A DNA stretch of 47,547 nucleotides from Methylobacterium jeotgali (GTDB lineage: Bacteria > Pseudomonadota > Alphaproteobacteria > Rhizobiales > Beijerinckiaceae). Below the pieces are notes generated by a model. It saw nothing but the letters and a program-made list of their open reading frames with translations, searched no databases and was not told the DNA's origin. The DNA is taken from the NCBI RefSeq assembly GCF_022179345.1, contig NZ_BPQR01000044.1:1-47547 (forward strand), written 5' to 3'. This document shows positions 27,632 to 36,050 of this stretch, piece after piece. The translations under genes were made by a program, and so were the position numbers. The number at the start of each line of letters is the position of its first letter. Positions within the stretch are counted from its first letter, which is position 1.

Positions 27632-28759
27632 ATGGCGGGCATGGTGACGGAGAACGGGGTCTGGACAGCCGCGGATCGGATACGGGCCAGGCCGGCACCG
27701 CCCGGTGGCACCAAGGAGCGGGTCTCGGTCCGCACGGTCCGGAGGGAGCTCGGCGGCGGGTCGTTCGGCGACATCGCTCGCGAGCTCAGGAAGTGGAAGG
27801 ACAGGGAGGACTACCGGCCGGCCATCGAACGGGCGGACCTGCCGGAGGCGTTCGAGAGGCGGCTTACGGTGATCGGGCGGGAGCTGCTTGAGTTGGCCCG
27901 GGTCGAAGCGGCCCGGGCGGGTCTGGCGGACTTCGTCGGAGCCGAGGATTGCAGGGCCGCGGCGAGGGATCTGCTCGACGAGGCGCTGGACCGGGTCGAT
28001 CTCTTGGAGGAGCGGGTCGCGGCGTTGCAGGTCGAGCTCGACCGGGTGCGGGCCGTCGGCACTCAGGCCGGCGGGGCCGCGCCGCCCGTTTCCGCCGCGG
28101 GAGAGGCGGACTCCCTCGCGCAGGGTCGCGCCGGGCCCGGGTTTGTCGATACCGCGCACGGGCTCAAGCTGGCGCGAGAGGCGAACGACTTCTGGGGGCA
28201 GGTGCGGGACGCGGTCGAAGCGGCGGTGCGCCAACGCGGCCCCATGGCGGTCCACCCGCTCCTGAGAGCGCTCCCGACCCGGCTCAAGCAGGAGGGCGAG
28301 CGGGCGGGTTTCCCGCTCACCGAGGCGTGGCTGCGCTATCACCTCCTGCGCCTGGTGCAGGACGGCAACGGGCTGACCCTCGTCGGCCATCGGTTCGGGC
28401 TGGCCGAGCCCGAGCCGGACGTCGCGGCGACGCCCGAGCCGCCACTCGCCGAGGCGGTCGCGGCGATGGGAAAGCGGCCGTTCTGGCGCTTGTTCATGCG
28501 GGAGGTCCACGCCCTTCTCGCCAGAGGCGGGGCACAGACGGCGGAAGGCATCCTCGGCGGCCTGGATCCTGAGTTGGTCGCGGCGACGGGGCGCTTCCAG
28601 AGGATCACGCCCCGGCTGCTCCGGTGGAAGCTGCGCCAGCGCATAGCGGAGCGGAGGCCGTTCGAGGAACTCCCGGACGAGCGCTTCGCCGCCCTCGTGG
28701 GCGAGGCTCCCTGGGACGGTGAGAGCCCGGCCGAGGCCCCGGCGGCGAGGGCCGGATGA
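27632..28759 (+). CDS. KfrA-like plasmid DNA-binding protein
   Basis: 375 residues; ATG at 27632, with ATG at 27641 as an alternative. The N-terminal 90 residues match the KfrA N-terminal DNA-binding domain: NGVWTAADRIRARP, then VSVRTVRRELGGGSFGDIAR and ELRKWKD, followed by FERRLTVIGRELLELARVEA leading into a coiled coil (about 95-145). The rest (about 170-375) is not the usual long KfrA coiled coil but a different, mostly helical region of unknown type. KfrA proteins are plasmid-borne autorepressors linked to stable inheritance. The palindrome at 27425-27463 is the natural target. Confidence 0.75.
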   Translation: MAGMVTENGVWTAADRIRARPAPPGGTKERVSVRTVRRELGGGSFGDIARELRKWKDREDYRPAIERADLPEAFERRLTVIGRELLELARVEAARAGLADFVGAEDCRAAARDLLDEALDRVDLLEERVAALQVELDRVRAVGTQAGGAAPPVSAAGEADSLAQGRAGPGFVDTAHGLKLAREANDFWGQVRDAVEAAVRQRGPMAVHPLLRALPTRLKQEGERAGFPLTEAWLRYHLLRLVQDGNGLTLVGHRFGLAEPEPDVAATPEPPLAEAVAAMGKRPFWRLFMREVHALLARGGAQTAEGILGGLDPELVAATGRFQRITPRLLRWKLRQRIAERRPFEELPDERFAALVGEAPWDGESPAEAPAARAG

Positions 28760-29223
28760 CGCCCGCGGCCGAGGCCCGCGGCGAGCGGGGCCACCGCGAC
28801 GCGACAGCCGACTTATCCGACGCCCGCTCGAAGGCTACGCCGCGGGGTCCGGCCGCACCGGCGGAGTTCGTTGTCGTGGGGCCACCGGCATCCCGGCCGA
28901 CGGCGGAACATCGGCCGCGCCGCGAACGTCTTCGGTGACCGTCGGGATCCGCGCGTGCGGTCCGGCGCCCTCGGAACCCGCGCCCGCGGCTGGACGCCCG
29001 ATGACGACGGCGGCCACCCGTGACACGGTGCTCGCCCATCGCGCGATGGTCGGACGGCACCAGCGGATCGGGTCCAGGGCGTCGGCGTGGTGGTTGGTCG
29101 GTCCCTCGTCGAGGACGGCGCGATAGTGGCCGATGCGGTTGCGCGACCTCCGGACGCTCTCGGCCAGCCGCTGGAATGACGACCGAATCCCTCCGGCCGG
29201 CTTCGTCGCGCCGGTCACCGGGG
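28760..29223. other. Intergenic region, nothing recognised
   Basis: About 465 bases between convergent genes. A 60-codon frame begins with an ATG overlapping the KfrA-like stop (28756-28938) but is low-complexity and unlike any family. No terminator with a T-tract was found. Confidence 0.35.
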
Positions 29224-30546
29224 TCAGCGCGGACGCCCGACGGGCTTAGCGATGGCGAGCACGCCCTTCAGGCCGCTCCCGAAGCGGGCGATCGTCTCCC
29301 GGTGCCCGCGCAGCTCGCTGTAGGGCAGGTAGCGCAGGTCGAGCTCGGCCACCCGCGAGAAGGCGGGCCGGGCGAACTGCGCGCGCACGTCCTCCTCGCG
29401 GTTGTCGGGCGCCACCAGGAAGAAGTTGCGCGCGGCCCCGCCCTCGACCCCGAGCGCCAGGTCGAGCATCCGCACGATGCCCGAGTAGATGCTCGTCGTG
29501 TGCTCGACCTCGAAGGCGGCCGCGACGTCGCCGTCCGCCTTGTCCAGCCAGATCACGTCGATGAGCCGGACCATCTCGGCCGACCCATTCGCCGTCAGCC
29601 GCCCGGGCAGGCGGTCGAGGCAGCCGTCGGACAGGCGGCCGGAGGCATAGGGGCGGTTGCCGTCGTTCGACGCGATCCAGACGTCGAAGCCGAGGGCGAG
29701 GCCGAGGTCGCGCAGCCAGCCCTGGACCTCGGTGTGGGTGTGGTCCGCCTCACGCGCGGCGAGCGCCGCCTTGGAGGCCGTGGCCGCGGCCTCCGCCCGC
29801 ACTCGGTCGAGATCCTCGCGCCAGCGCGCCAGCGCGGCGGCCCCGTCGCGCTCCGGCAGCGGGTATCGCCCGGACCCGACGTCGAACAGGAAGCCCGCGA
29901 TGGCGCCGTAATCGTTGGAGAGCAGGCCGCGATGGGCGGCGTTGAGGGCGACGATGCCCCGGCGCATGGCGAGGTACTCGTCCCACTTGCCGAGCTTCAC
30001 ATTGGCGCCGGCGATGGCGTTGTAGCCCTTCACGATGGCCGTGTTGAACGGGGGCACAAGTGTGGGGTGCAGGAAGTACAGCAGGTTCGCCGCGGCCGGA
30101 CCCAGCCCCTTGATGCGTTGCCGGTCGAGGCCGTGGATGGCGGCCAGCACCCCGTCCTCTGCACTGCAGCACAGGCAGGCGTCGAGGAACCGGCCGAACG
30201 CAACCTGGTTGGCGCGGTCTTCGTAGATGTCGGGGATGCGCAGCTTAGGCTTCCAGAGGAATGCGTGGTCGGCGCCCTTGAAGACCTGGCGCTGCTCCGC
30301 GATGGAGTGGACCACCGTTTCCAAGGACGAGCCGCGATAGGCGTTGCCGAACGCGTCGGCCCGGATCTCGTCTATCACCGCCTGGAGGCCGCGCCGGATC
30401 GAGCGGAAGTTCTTGATGCGCTCCTCCCACAGGAACCAGGTCCGATAGGAGGCGCCGGGGTCCTCGCGCCAATGCCGGATCAGGTTGCCGATCCAGGCCT
30501 CGTCCGAGGGGCGGTGATCCGTCCCGGTCTCTTCCGTCAGGCGCAT
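29224..30546 (-). CDS. Restriction endonuclease-like PD-(D/E)xK protein, orphan
   Basis: 440 residues from the ATG at 30546; longer in-frame starts at 30591 and 30621 exist. The C-terminal third has a PD-(D/E)xK-like core: LIDVIWLDKADGDVAAAFEV with the acidic pair at E346 and E348 in EVEHTTSIYSG, then strands NFFLVAPDN and LRYLPYSEL. The EVEHTTSIYSG run is characteristic of a group of type II-like endonuclease proteins. The N-terminal half contains a helix-hairpin-helix-like GLGPAAANLLYFL. No methyltransferase gene is near, so it is either solitary, a modification-dependent nuclease, or a defence or repair nuclease. Confidence 0.7.
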   Translation of the reverse strand: MRLTEETGTDHRPSDEAWIGNLIRHWREDPGASYRTWFLWEERIKNFRSIRRGLQAVIDEIRADAFGNAYRGSSLETVVHSIAEQRQVFKGADHAFLWKPKLRIPDIYEDRANQVAFGRFLDACLCCSAEDGVLAAIHGLDRQRIKGLGPAAANLLYFLHPTLVPPFNTAIVKGYNAIAGANVKLGKWDEYLAMRRGIVALNAAHRGLLSNDYGAIAGFLFDVGSGRYPLPERDGAAALARWREDLDRVRAEAAATASKAALAAREADHTHTEVQGWLRDLGLALGFDVWIASNDGNRPYASGRLSDGCLDRLPGRLTANGSAEMVRLIDVIWLDKADGDVAAAFEVEHTTSIYSGIVRMLDLALGVEGGAARNFFLVAPDNREEDVRAQFARPAFSRVAELDLRYLPYSELRGHRETIARFGSGLKGVLAIAKPVGRPR

Positions 30547-30734
30547 CGGCGCGGCATTCCCAAAATCCGGATTCGGGCCGGAGCATACCATCGCCGCCCC
30601 GATCGGCGCTGTCGTCGGCAAGTCTCAGCGGCGCGCCTCCGCCGGGCAAGGCCGCGCGGGCCCGGACGGGTCGCGGCGGTCGGAACGGCGCCGGTCGAGC
30701 GAAGGTTGCATGCCCGGTCGCGGACAACGGTCGA

Positions 30735-31049
30735 TCAGGCCGACATCGACGCGGGACCGGCCGACCGCTCCCGATGCCCACCCTCATCGAGGAAGCCGAT
30801 CAGGGCGTTCATCGCCGGATCGACCGCCCGGCAGACCAGTGTCGTGGCTTGGCGTTCCTGGGCGACCAGACCGGTCTGGATCAGACGGTGGAGATGATGG
30901 GAGAGCGTCGAGGCCGGGACATCGACGCGCCGCTGGAGGGCACCGACCGGCAGGCCGTCTCGGCCCGCCCGCGCGAGCGTACGGTACACCCTCAGGCGGG
31001 TCAGATTGCCGAGGGCCTCCAACTGTCGTGCCGCGAGTTCGAGCTCCAT
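30735..31049 (-). CDS. ArsR-family transcriptional regulator
   Basis: 104 residues from the ATG at 31049; a GTG at 31073 in the same frame is an alternative. SmtB/ArsR winged helix with LEALGNLTRLRVYRTLARAG, recognition helix VDVPASTLSHHLHRLIQTGL and wing QERQATTLVCRAVDP. It has a single Cys and none of the usual metal-site Cys pairs, so it may sense something other than a metal. Copy B of the 17-bp motif lies about 40-55 bp upstream of the start, consistent with autorepression. Confidence 0.85.
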   Translation of the reverse strand: MELELAARQLEALGNLTRLRVYRTLARAGRDGLPVGALQRRVDVPASTLSHHLHRLIQTGLVAQERQATTLVCRAVDPAMNALIGFLDEGGHRERSAGPASMSA

Positions 31050-31088
31050 GGAAGCACCATGGAGACGCGGCACGGGGTGCGCAACCCT

Positions 31089-31105
31089 TATTTCTGTATA
31101 TCTAG
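31089..31105 (+). promoter_or_regulatory. Shared motif, copy B
   Basis: TATTTCTGTATATCTAG, continuing into AACTA, so that it has partial dyad symmetry about the central TATATC. It lies directly before the minus-strand ArsR-family gene. Compare copies A and C. Confidence 0.6.
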
Positions 31106-31497
31106 AACTATGGCCGCGGCATGGGCGTCCGACCGCGCGCGCCGACGCACGGAGGTTCCGCTCCCTCGTGACCGGCCGCTGCGTCCCTGCACGCTCGCCA
31201 GTCCCGCCCCATCAGCGCGGCGCGGTGCCGTGGGGCAGCGGATGCATCGGCACCGGCGCCGAGACCGGTCGCGAGGCGCGTGACAACGGTGACCGGCTCC
31301 ATCCTCCGGCACGCCCGGCGGACCCGAACCACCTCCGGTGCCTCCGCCTGCCGGGGCGTCCGGCCGCGGCGCGGCATCCTCGATGCGGCGTCGCCTCGTC
31401 CCTCCCGGAGACAACCTGGGCGGCTCGACCGACCGCTCCCCGACCATGCCACAACCCCGTGTCCCGGCTTCCCGATCAAGCCGAAGGGTCGACGCCC

Positions 31498-31537
31498 GTA
31501 ACGCGTCACGCATAACGATACCCGCTACGCGTTCGCC
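31498..31537 (+). promoter_or_regulatory. KfrA-site-like sequence, copy 2
   Basis: Begins GTAACGCGTCACGCATAACG and continues ATACCCGC. It matches the reverse complement of 27425-27463 over about 40 bases with a one-base gap and a handful of substitutions, but lacks the perfect second palindrome arm. The two copies are in opposite orientation 4 kb apart, with the KfrA-like gene between them. Confidence 0.6.
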
Positions 31538-31676
31538 GAGACGCCGCGTCCGAGACGATTTCTGAGGCTCCGAAAGCCGGTCCTTCGCCGTGCGCCGGCT
31601 CCCGCTGCGACGCGGAAGCCGGTCCGTGCCGGCTCGCATCCCCCGGGCGCCCTCGCCGTGGGGCCCCGGGAAGCGG

Positions 31677-32009
31677 TCACGCGTCGTCCGGCTCGTCGCC
31701 GCGGTACGGCGACAGCCCGACGAGGACGCACGGGTCCAAGTCCCAGTCGTCGAAACCGGGGTCGAGCAGGCCGACACCGTCCGCCGACAAGGCGTAGAAC
31801 GCCTCGTAGGGGTTCGCGTCCCGGTGCGGGGGCGCCGTCGGCGCCCGGTCGCGGGAGAGGTCGCCCTGTCCGATCCGGGCGCGGGAGAAGCCCGCCCCGG
31901 CGCGCGCCCGGCGGGCGCTTCCGGAGCGACCGGGACGAGCGGTCCCGGGCGAGGCGACGCGCGGCCGGGGCGCTGGCGAGAGGCGGTTCGGTTTCGTGCG
32001 GTTGATCAT
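31677..32009 (-). CDS. Small unknown protein after the ParA-like gene
   Basis: 110 residues. The ATG at 32009 has GAAAGGA 8 nt upstream. The N-terminal 60 residues are Arg/Pro/Ala-rich and probably disordered; the C-terminal 45 are acidic and well formed (NPYEAFYALSADGVGLLDPG then FDDWDLDPCVLVGLSPY). No family is recognised. It follows 32027-32812 by 17 nt and is probably co-transcribed with it. Confidence 0.6.
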   Translation of the reverse strand: MINRTKPNRLSPAPRPRVASPGTARPGRSGSARRARAGAGFSRARIGQGDLSRDRAPTAPPHRDANPYEAFYALSADGVGLLDPGFDDWDLDPCVLVGLSPYRGDEPDDA

Positions 32010-32026
32010 CGCTCTGGTCCTTTCCG

Positions 32027-32812
32027 TCAGGCGCGAAGGCGGGCGGGTTGCGTTGCGCGGAGGCGAGCGGTCGCCACCGGCGTCGGGCGGGCTTTGCGGA
32101 TTCGGTCGCCCGCGGCCTCGGCGGTGCCGACGGGGGCGTCTCGGAGAACCGGGTCGGCCAGGGCGGCAGCGCAGTCGAGGAGCCGCTCGTGCAGGGCACG
32201 GTCCCGGGCCGGGGAAAGCGGCGACATGAGCGCGGCCAGGTCACCCGCCTCGAAGCGCTCGGCGTCCGGATCCGCCGAGACGGCGAGGAGGGTGGCGGCG
32301 AGCGCGACCGCCGCGTACCGCATGCCGCCGCCGAGATCTCCCGCGAGCAGCCGCATCTGTTCCAGCGGCGAGAGCCTCGGCAGCCGGAGGGGCAGGACGC
32401 GCGGGGCGATCCGCCAGGCCGGCTGGCCGAGCCCGCTGTCGCAGCGAAGGTGCCACGCCCCCGACGCGGTCGCGTGCAGGGCCTGGGCCGCGGTCAGCCG
32501 GCACGCCGTGGCCACGACGCGAAGGTGCCCGGGTTCGCCCGGACCGCCCTCGCGAAGCAGGTCCGTCGGCAGGACGGCGATCACGTCGCCTTCCGACCGT
32601 GCCGCCAGTCCCGACAGGACGGCCGCCGCGTCGCCGGGATCGGGGCGGAGCAGGTCGAACGAACCCGAGAGGCGTGCCAGGCCACAGGCCTGGGCGCCGT
32701 TGGCGCCGACGGCGACGACGGTGGGACGGGAGCCGGCGGCGGTCAGGCCGCCGGCCACCAACGCTGCGGCCAGGAGGCCGGTGCGGTCGTTGGAATGGAT
32801 GGTCGCGATCAC
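32027..32812 (-). CDS. ParA/MinD-fold-like protein without P-loop
   Basis: 261 residues from the GTG at 32812, chosen for a near-perfect AAAGGAGG 5 nt upstream. The N-terminus IATIHSNDRTGLLAAALVAG, followed by SRPTVVAVGANG, has the strand-loop-helix-strand layout of ParA/MinD proteins, but the loop reads HSNDRTG in place of KGGVGKT, so ATP binding is doubtful. Residues DVIAVLPTDLL resemble the Walker B strand. The rest is helical and unassigned. Divergent from another ParA-like gene (33571), with a 760-bp AT-rich region between them. The family call is by eye only. Confidence 0.55.
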   Translation of the reverse strand: MIATIHSNDRTGLLAAALVAGGLTAAGSRPTVVAVGANGAQACGLARLSGSFDLLRPDPGDAAAVLSGLAARSEGDVIAVLPTDLLREGGPGEPGHLRVVATACRLTAAQALHATASGAWHLRCDSGLGQPAWRIAPRVLPLRLPRLSPLEQMRLLAGDLGGGMRYAAVALAATLLAVSADPDAERFEAGDLAALMSPLSPARDRALHERLLDCAAALADPVLRDAPVGTAEAAGDRIRKARPTPVATARLRATQPARLRA

Positions 32813-32857
32813 GGCGTCCTCCTTTGGGCCGATGCATCGAGGGAATCTTGCCATCTG

Positions 32858-32887
32858 TATTTCTGTAAGTCTAGAAATACAGAAATT
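32858..32887. promoter_or_regulatory. Shared motif, copy C, as a double site
   Basis: TATTTCTGTAAGTCTAG (32858-32874) overlaps a second, reverse-oriented copy (CTAGAAATACAGAAATT, 32871-32887), sharing CTAG. The first copy itself reads as the dyad TATTTCTG-N6-TAGAAATA. It lies 46 bp before the ParA-like gene's GTG. Best-formed of the three sites. Confidence 0.65.
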
Positions 32888-33570
32888 ACTGGTTATCGGA
32901 TCCCTGGTCGCTCCCGGCGCACTGTCTATCGCGCGTCGCGCGGTCCCGCGCTCGTGCCGACCGCCGTCGGCGTCCCGCCCTCCTCGGGGCCGGGCCGCGG
33001 GCACGGCCCCTTGTCGCGTCCGTCAGCGCCCGCGAGATCCGCACCCGTCAATTCCTGAACTGCCTGAGGCGTGGTCCCCCCTTGCGACCCGGCCGCCGGC
33101 TCGTCCCGGCATCGGTGCTGACCGGGCGACCGTCGCGCCGAACCGGCGGTCACGGCGGTCGGTCAAGCCCGGCTCTCAGGGGCGCAGCGGGTCATCTGCG
33201 CGACGACGGCATGGGGCGTGGGGATCCAAGCACCGGCCGGCTTCGACCGCAGGTCGCCGCTCGGGTCGCCGGGCGCGGTCCGGACGTGTCACACGGGGCC
33301 CCGTGCCGGTCGCAGGAAGCGTACCTCCGGCACCGTCACGCCGGTCCACCTCGCGCGTATGCGTAAGTAATCCGAAGCGCCCAAGACTATATGCCACGAC
33401 GCCGTTAACCATCCCGAAAATATGGCTCTTGATAATAGTCAGATTATGCTGTTCATTTCCGCTCTTTTGCCTTAAGATTCACGGATCAATCACAACGTGT
33501 CCGACGTCGCGCGCCCGGTGGCCATTCCACCGGGCGCGCCGGCGTCCGGATTCCGTCATGGAGATTGCCC
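32888..33570. other. Divergent intergenic region with AT-rich island
   Basis: About 680 bases between two divergent ParA-like genes. 33060-33360 is ordinary GC-rich sequence without a supported gene; 33365-33500 is a conspicuous AT-rich island (for example AAAATATGGCTCTTGATAAT) that should contain the promoter of the plus-strand block and could also be a partition or replication site. No iterons were seen. Confidence 0.5.
33509..33539 (+). promoter_or_regulatory. Perfect 13-bp hairpin in the leader of the unknown block
   Basis: Arms 33509-33521 (GCGCGCCCGGTGG) and 33527-33539 with a 5-nt loop. No T-tract follows, so it is not a standard terminator. It ends 31 nt before the TTG start at 33571 and may be a leader structure or protein-binding palindrome. 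Confidence 0.55.
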
Positions 33571-34599
33571 TTGATCTCTGCCTTCTTCGGTTCCGCTGGC
33601 CGGACCCATGCCGCCTACGCCGCGCTCCTCCTCGCCGACGCCTATGGCGTTCTCGGCCGCCCCGTCACGCTCCTGCGCGTCAGGTTCCCCGAGGAGGCCC
33701 CGTTGCCGGGCCGGACGGTCACGGAGGAGGGCCTCACCGTCAGCGAGCGCGAGGCGCGCGACGCACGGGAGGCGGGAGAGATCGCGGCCGAGGCCGTGGG
33801 GCGGGACGACGATCTCGTCCTCGACCTGCCGGCGGCGTGCCTGGGGAACCTCGGGCTGAGGGCGCGCATCGACGCGCCGGTGCTGCCGGTGGGCCCGACC
33901 CCCTTCGAGGAGCATGCCGCGGCGTCGGCGCTCGCGGGCATGAACCCGTCGGAGGATTTCGGTCTGGACGTGGTCTCGCCGCCCTGGCTCCTCGGGTGCG
34001 GGCGCAGCGGCGGAGCCGCCGCTGCCGACGCGTTCGGCCGCGTCATGCGTGGGCACGAGGCGCTCGTGCCGGGTCGAGGCCGTGTCCGGACCCTGCCGAC
34101 GGTCGTGCCGGCGTTCGGCCGCGGGGAGGCACAGCGCATCGCCGAAGGGGATCGCACGAGCCGCAGCCTCGGGGCCTCCGTCACGCTGCTCGCCGCCCTG
34201 CGCGCCGCCGCCGCGAACCCGCACGCCGCCGAGGTCGACCCCGCCGCGTTCGCCGCGAACCTCGGTGTCGACGTCGAACAGGCTCGGGCGCCGGACGAGC
34301 GCGAGGCCGGCGACCGGCTGCGCGACCTCGCCGACGAGCTCCAGGGGATCCGCGACCAGGTCAAGCCGACGCGGGAGGACCTGCACGGCGCCCCGCGCCT
34401 TGAGCGGTGGCGGGCCTCCACCCGGTCCGTGAGGGTGCTCACCGGCGAGGTCCACGGGCATCCGAACTTCCCCGACGGCCGCCGCATCACCACCAGCGAT
34501 CTGTACGCCTCCGATGGCCGGCGCTGGGCGCGCACCCTGTCGAGGTACTTCGTCCTGGGCCAACCCGACACGGGCGCCGAGCGCCTCGACCGGCACTAG
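33571..34599 (+). CDS. ParA/MinD-like protein with altered P-loop
   Basis: 342 residues. The TTG at 33571 was chosen because GGAG lies 7 nt upstream; TTG at 33565 is too close. The N-terminus ISAFFGSAGRTHAAYAALLL, followed by GRPVTLLRV, follows the ParA pattern KGGVGKT...G..VLLVD, with Arg in place of the Walker A Lys. DDLVLDLPAA fits the Walker B strand, RIDAPVLPVGPTPFEEHAA fits the following ParA strand, and LPTVVPAFGRGEAQRI fits the late ParA segment. ATP hydrolysis is doubtful. First gene of a plus-strand block reaching to 41825. Membership is by eye. Confidence 0.6.
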   Translation: MISAFFGSAGRTHAAYAALLLADAYGVLGRPVTLLRVRFPEEAPLPGRTVTEEGLTVSEREARDAREAGEIAAEAVGRDDDLVLDLPAACLGNLGLRARIDAPVLPVGPTPFEEHAAASALAGMNPSEDFGLDVVSPPWLLGCGRSGGAAAADAFGRVMRGHEALVPGRGRVRTLPTVVPAFGRGEAQRIAEGDRTSRSLGASVTLLAALRAAAANPHAAEVDPAAFAANLGVDVEQARAPDEREAGDRLRDLADELQGIRDQVKPTREDLHGAPRLERWRASTRSVRVLTGEVHGHPNFPDGRRITTSDLYASDGRRWARTLSRYFVLGQPDTGAERLDRH

Positions 34600-34628
34600 C
34601 CACCGCCATCCCGTCCGAACGAACCCCG

Positions 34629-34650
34629 CCCGCGCGCCTCGGCGCGCGGG
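34629..34650. repeat. Hairpin between 34599 and 34689
   Basis: CCCGCGCGCC (34629-34638) and its complement GGCGCGCGGG (34641-34650) form a 10-bp stem, with the TC between them plus the closing pair as the tight loop. No T-tract. It may reduce read-through between the first two genes of the block or protect an mRNA end. Confidence 0.45.
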
Positions 34651-34688
34651 AGCGGGTCCGTCTTGCCCGTCACGAGCCCGGAGGACGC

Positions 34689-35120
34689 ATGCGCGCGAGC
34701 GACGATTCCCATCCCCGCGACCGGACCCTCCCGCGCCGCGAGCCGCCCGCGGGAAGCCATCCGCTCGCGCTCTGGCGCACGGCACGGCTTCCGGACATCG
34801 AGGCCTCCGCGATCCGGGAGGTCCGCCGAGCCCTCGCCGGCGGCGTCTGCCTGCATCATCGGTCCTGGCCCGCGGCCCGGAGGGGTGAGGCCGCGGCCGC
34901 CATCGCCGTCACGCTCGACCTCACGCGGCGCGCCGAACCGGACCCCGCCGTCGTGGACCTCGCGCTCTCGACGGTGCTCGTCGCCGCCTGGCGGGGCGAT
35001 GCGGCGGCCCGCACCGTCCTCGCCCACGTCCTCGCCGGCCTACCGCCGGACGTGCGCGGCGGGCGTCCGGGCCGACCCGGAAGGCGGCGGGCCGGGCGCC
35101 GCCCCCCGCCTCGGCGGTGA
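34689..35120 (+). CDS. Unknown protein of the phosphoesterase/AAA block
   Basis: 143 residues from the ATG at 34689, with GGAGG 4 nt upstream. A central helical part (about 28-110: HPLALWRTARLPDIEASAIR, AVVDLALSTVLVAAWRGDAA, ARTVLAHVLAGLPPDVRG) is flanked by Arg/Pro-rich disordered ends. No family is recognised, no Cys, no signal peptide. It lies between the ParA-like and phosphoesterase genes on the same strand. Confidence 0.55.
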   Translation: MRASDDSHPRDRTLPRREPPAGSHPLALWRTARLPDIEASAIREVRRALAGGVCLHHRSWPAARRGEAAAAIAVTLDLTRRAEPDPAVVDLALSTVLVAAWRGDAAARTVLAHVLAGLPPDVRGGRPGRPGRRRAGRRPPPRR

Positions 35121-35174
35121 CCGCCGCCGCATCCCGAAGAGCGAGAAGTTCCCGAGAACCCCGGAGTCGATCAC

Positions 35175-35966
35175 GTGCGGATCTGGATCTTCAGCGACTT
35201 GCATCGCGACCTGTCGGGGGCGCCGTGGACGCCCGGGCACATCCCCGAAGCCGACGTCGCCGTCGTCGCGGGCGACGTCGGCCAGGGTCTGGCGGACACC
35301 ATCCTCTGGCTGGGCCAGGCCATCCGACCGATCATGCCGGTCGTAGTCGTGCCGGGAAACCATGAATTCTACGGCTCGGCCGTTGACGAGGAGCGCGCGC
35401 TCGGACGCCGGGCCGCGGAACGGCACGGCGTAACCCTGCTCGACGACGACACCGTCGAGATCGGCGGCGTCGCCTTCTCCGGCGGCACGCTCTGGACCGA
35501 CTACGGCATCGACGGCGCGGGCAACCGCCGGCGGGCCATGGCGGCCGCGCAGGCCGGCCTCAACGATCACCGTTGCATCGCGACGACCCGCAACCCGGGC
35601 TGGCGCACATTCCGGCCGGGGGACGCGGCGGCCCTGCACGCCGCCAGCCGCGCCTTCCTGGAGCGCGCGCTGCTGGAGGTCGACCCGCCGGGCACGCGGG
35701 CGCGACCGCACGTCGTGGTCACGCACCACGCCCCCGCCCGTGCCTCGCTCGACCCGGGCTTCGCCGGCAGCGTGCTGAACCCGGCCTTCGCGAGCGACCT
35801 CGGCAGCCTCATCGCCGCCGGCCGCCCGGACCTCTGGCTTCACGGCCACGTCCACGCCCGCCGCGACCACCGGATCGGTCCGACCCGGATCCTGTGCAAC
35901 CCCCTCGGCTACGACGGCGAGAACCCCGCCTTCGACCCGGCCTGCGTCGTCGAGGTGCCGTCGTAG
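35175..35966 (+). CDS. Calcineurin-like metallophosphoesterase, intact
   Basis: 263 residues from the GTG at 35175 (GGAG 8 nt upstream). All five calcineurin-type metal blocks are present: IFSDLHRD (D8, H10), VAGDVGQG (D34), PGNHEFYG (N62, H63), VVVTHHAPA and LHGHVH. Cytoplasmic. Such enzymes hydrolyse phosphomono- or diesters, including nucleotides and nucleic acids; the substrate here is unknown. The protein at 37991-38971 has the same layout with nearly every metal ligand lost. The AAA+/M41 gene lies between them. Confidence 0.9.
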   Translation: MRIWIFSDLHRDLSGAPWTPGHIPEADVAVVAGDVGQGLADTILWLGQAIRPIMPVVVVPGNHEFYGSAVDEERALGRRAAERHGVTLLDDDTVEIGGVAFSGGTLWTDYGIDGAGNRRRAMAAAQAGLNDHRCIATTRNPGWRTFRPGDAAALHAASRAFLERALLEVDPPGTRARPHVVVTHHAPARASLDPGFAGSVLNPAFASDLGSLIAAGRPDLWLHGHVHARRDHRIGPTRILCNPLGYDGENPAFDPACVVEVPS

Positions 35967-36050
35967 GCCGTCGCCGGCGGATGCGTGCCGCGACCCGGGC
36001 CCGCCGTAACCCGGCCCCGGACCTCGACCCACCCTCGGAGCAAGGCGACC

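Larger units (their letters stand above)
31074..31676. other. Intergenic region with two regulatory motifs
   Basis: About 600 bases with no supported gene. It contains copy B of the TATTTCTGTA motif (31089-31105) and copy 2 of the KfrA-site sequence (31498-31537). The several short frames here are mutual shadows. Confidence 0.45.

Noticed and set aside
28756..28938. Sixty-codon frame whose ATG overlaps the KfrA-like stop.
   Set aside because: Low-complexity product, no family likeness, and such overlaps occur by chance in GC-rich sequence; evidence was judged too thin.
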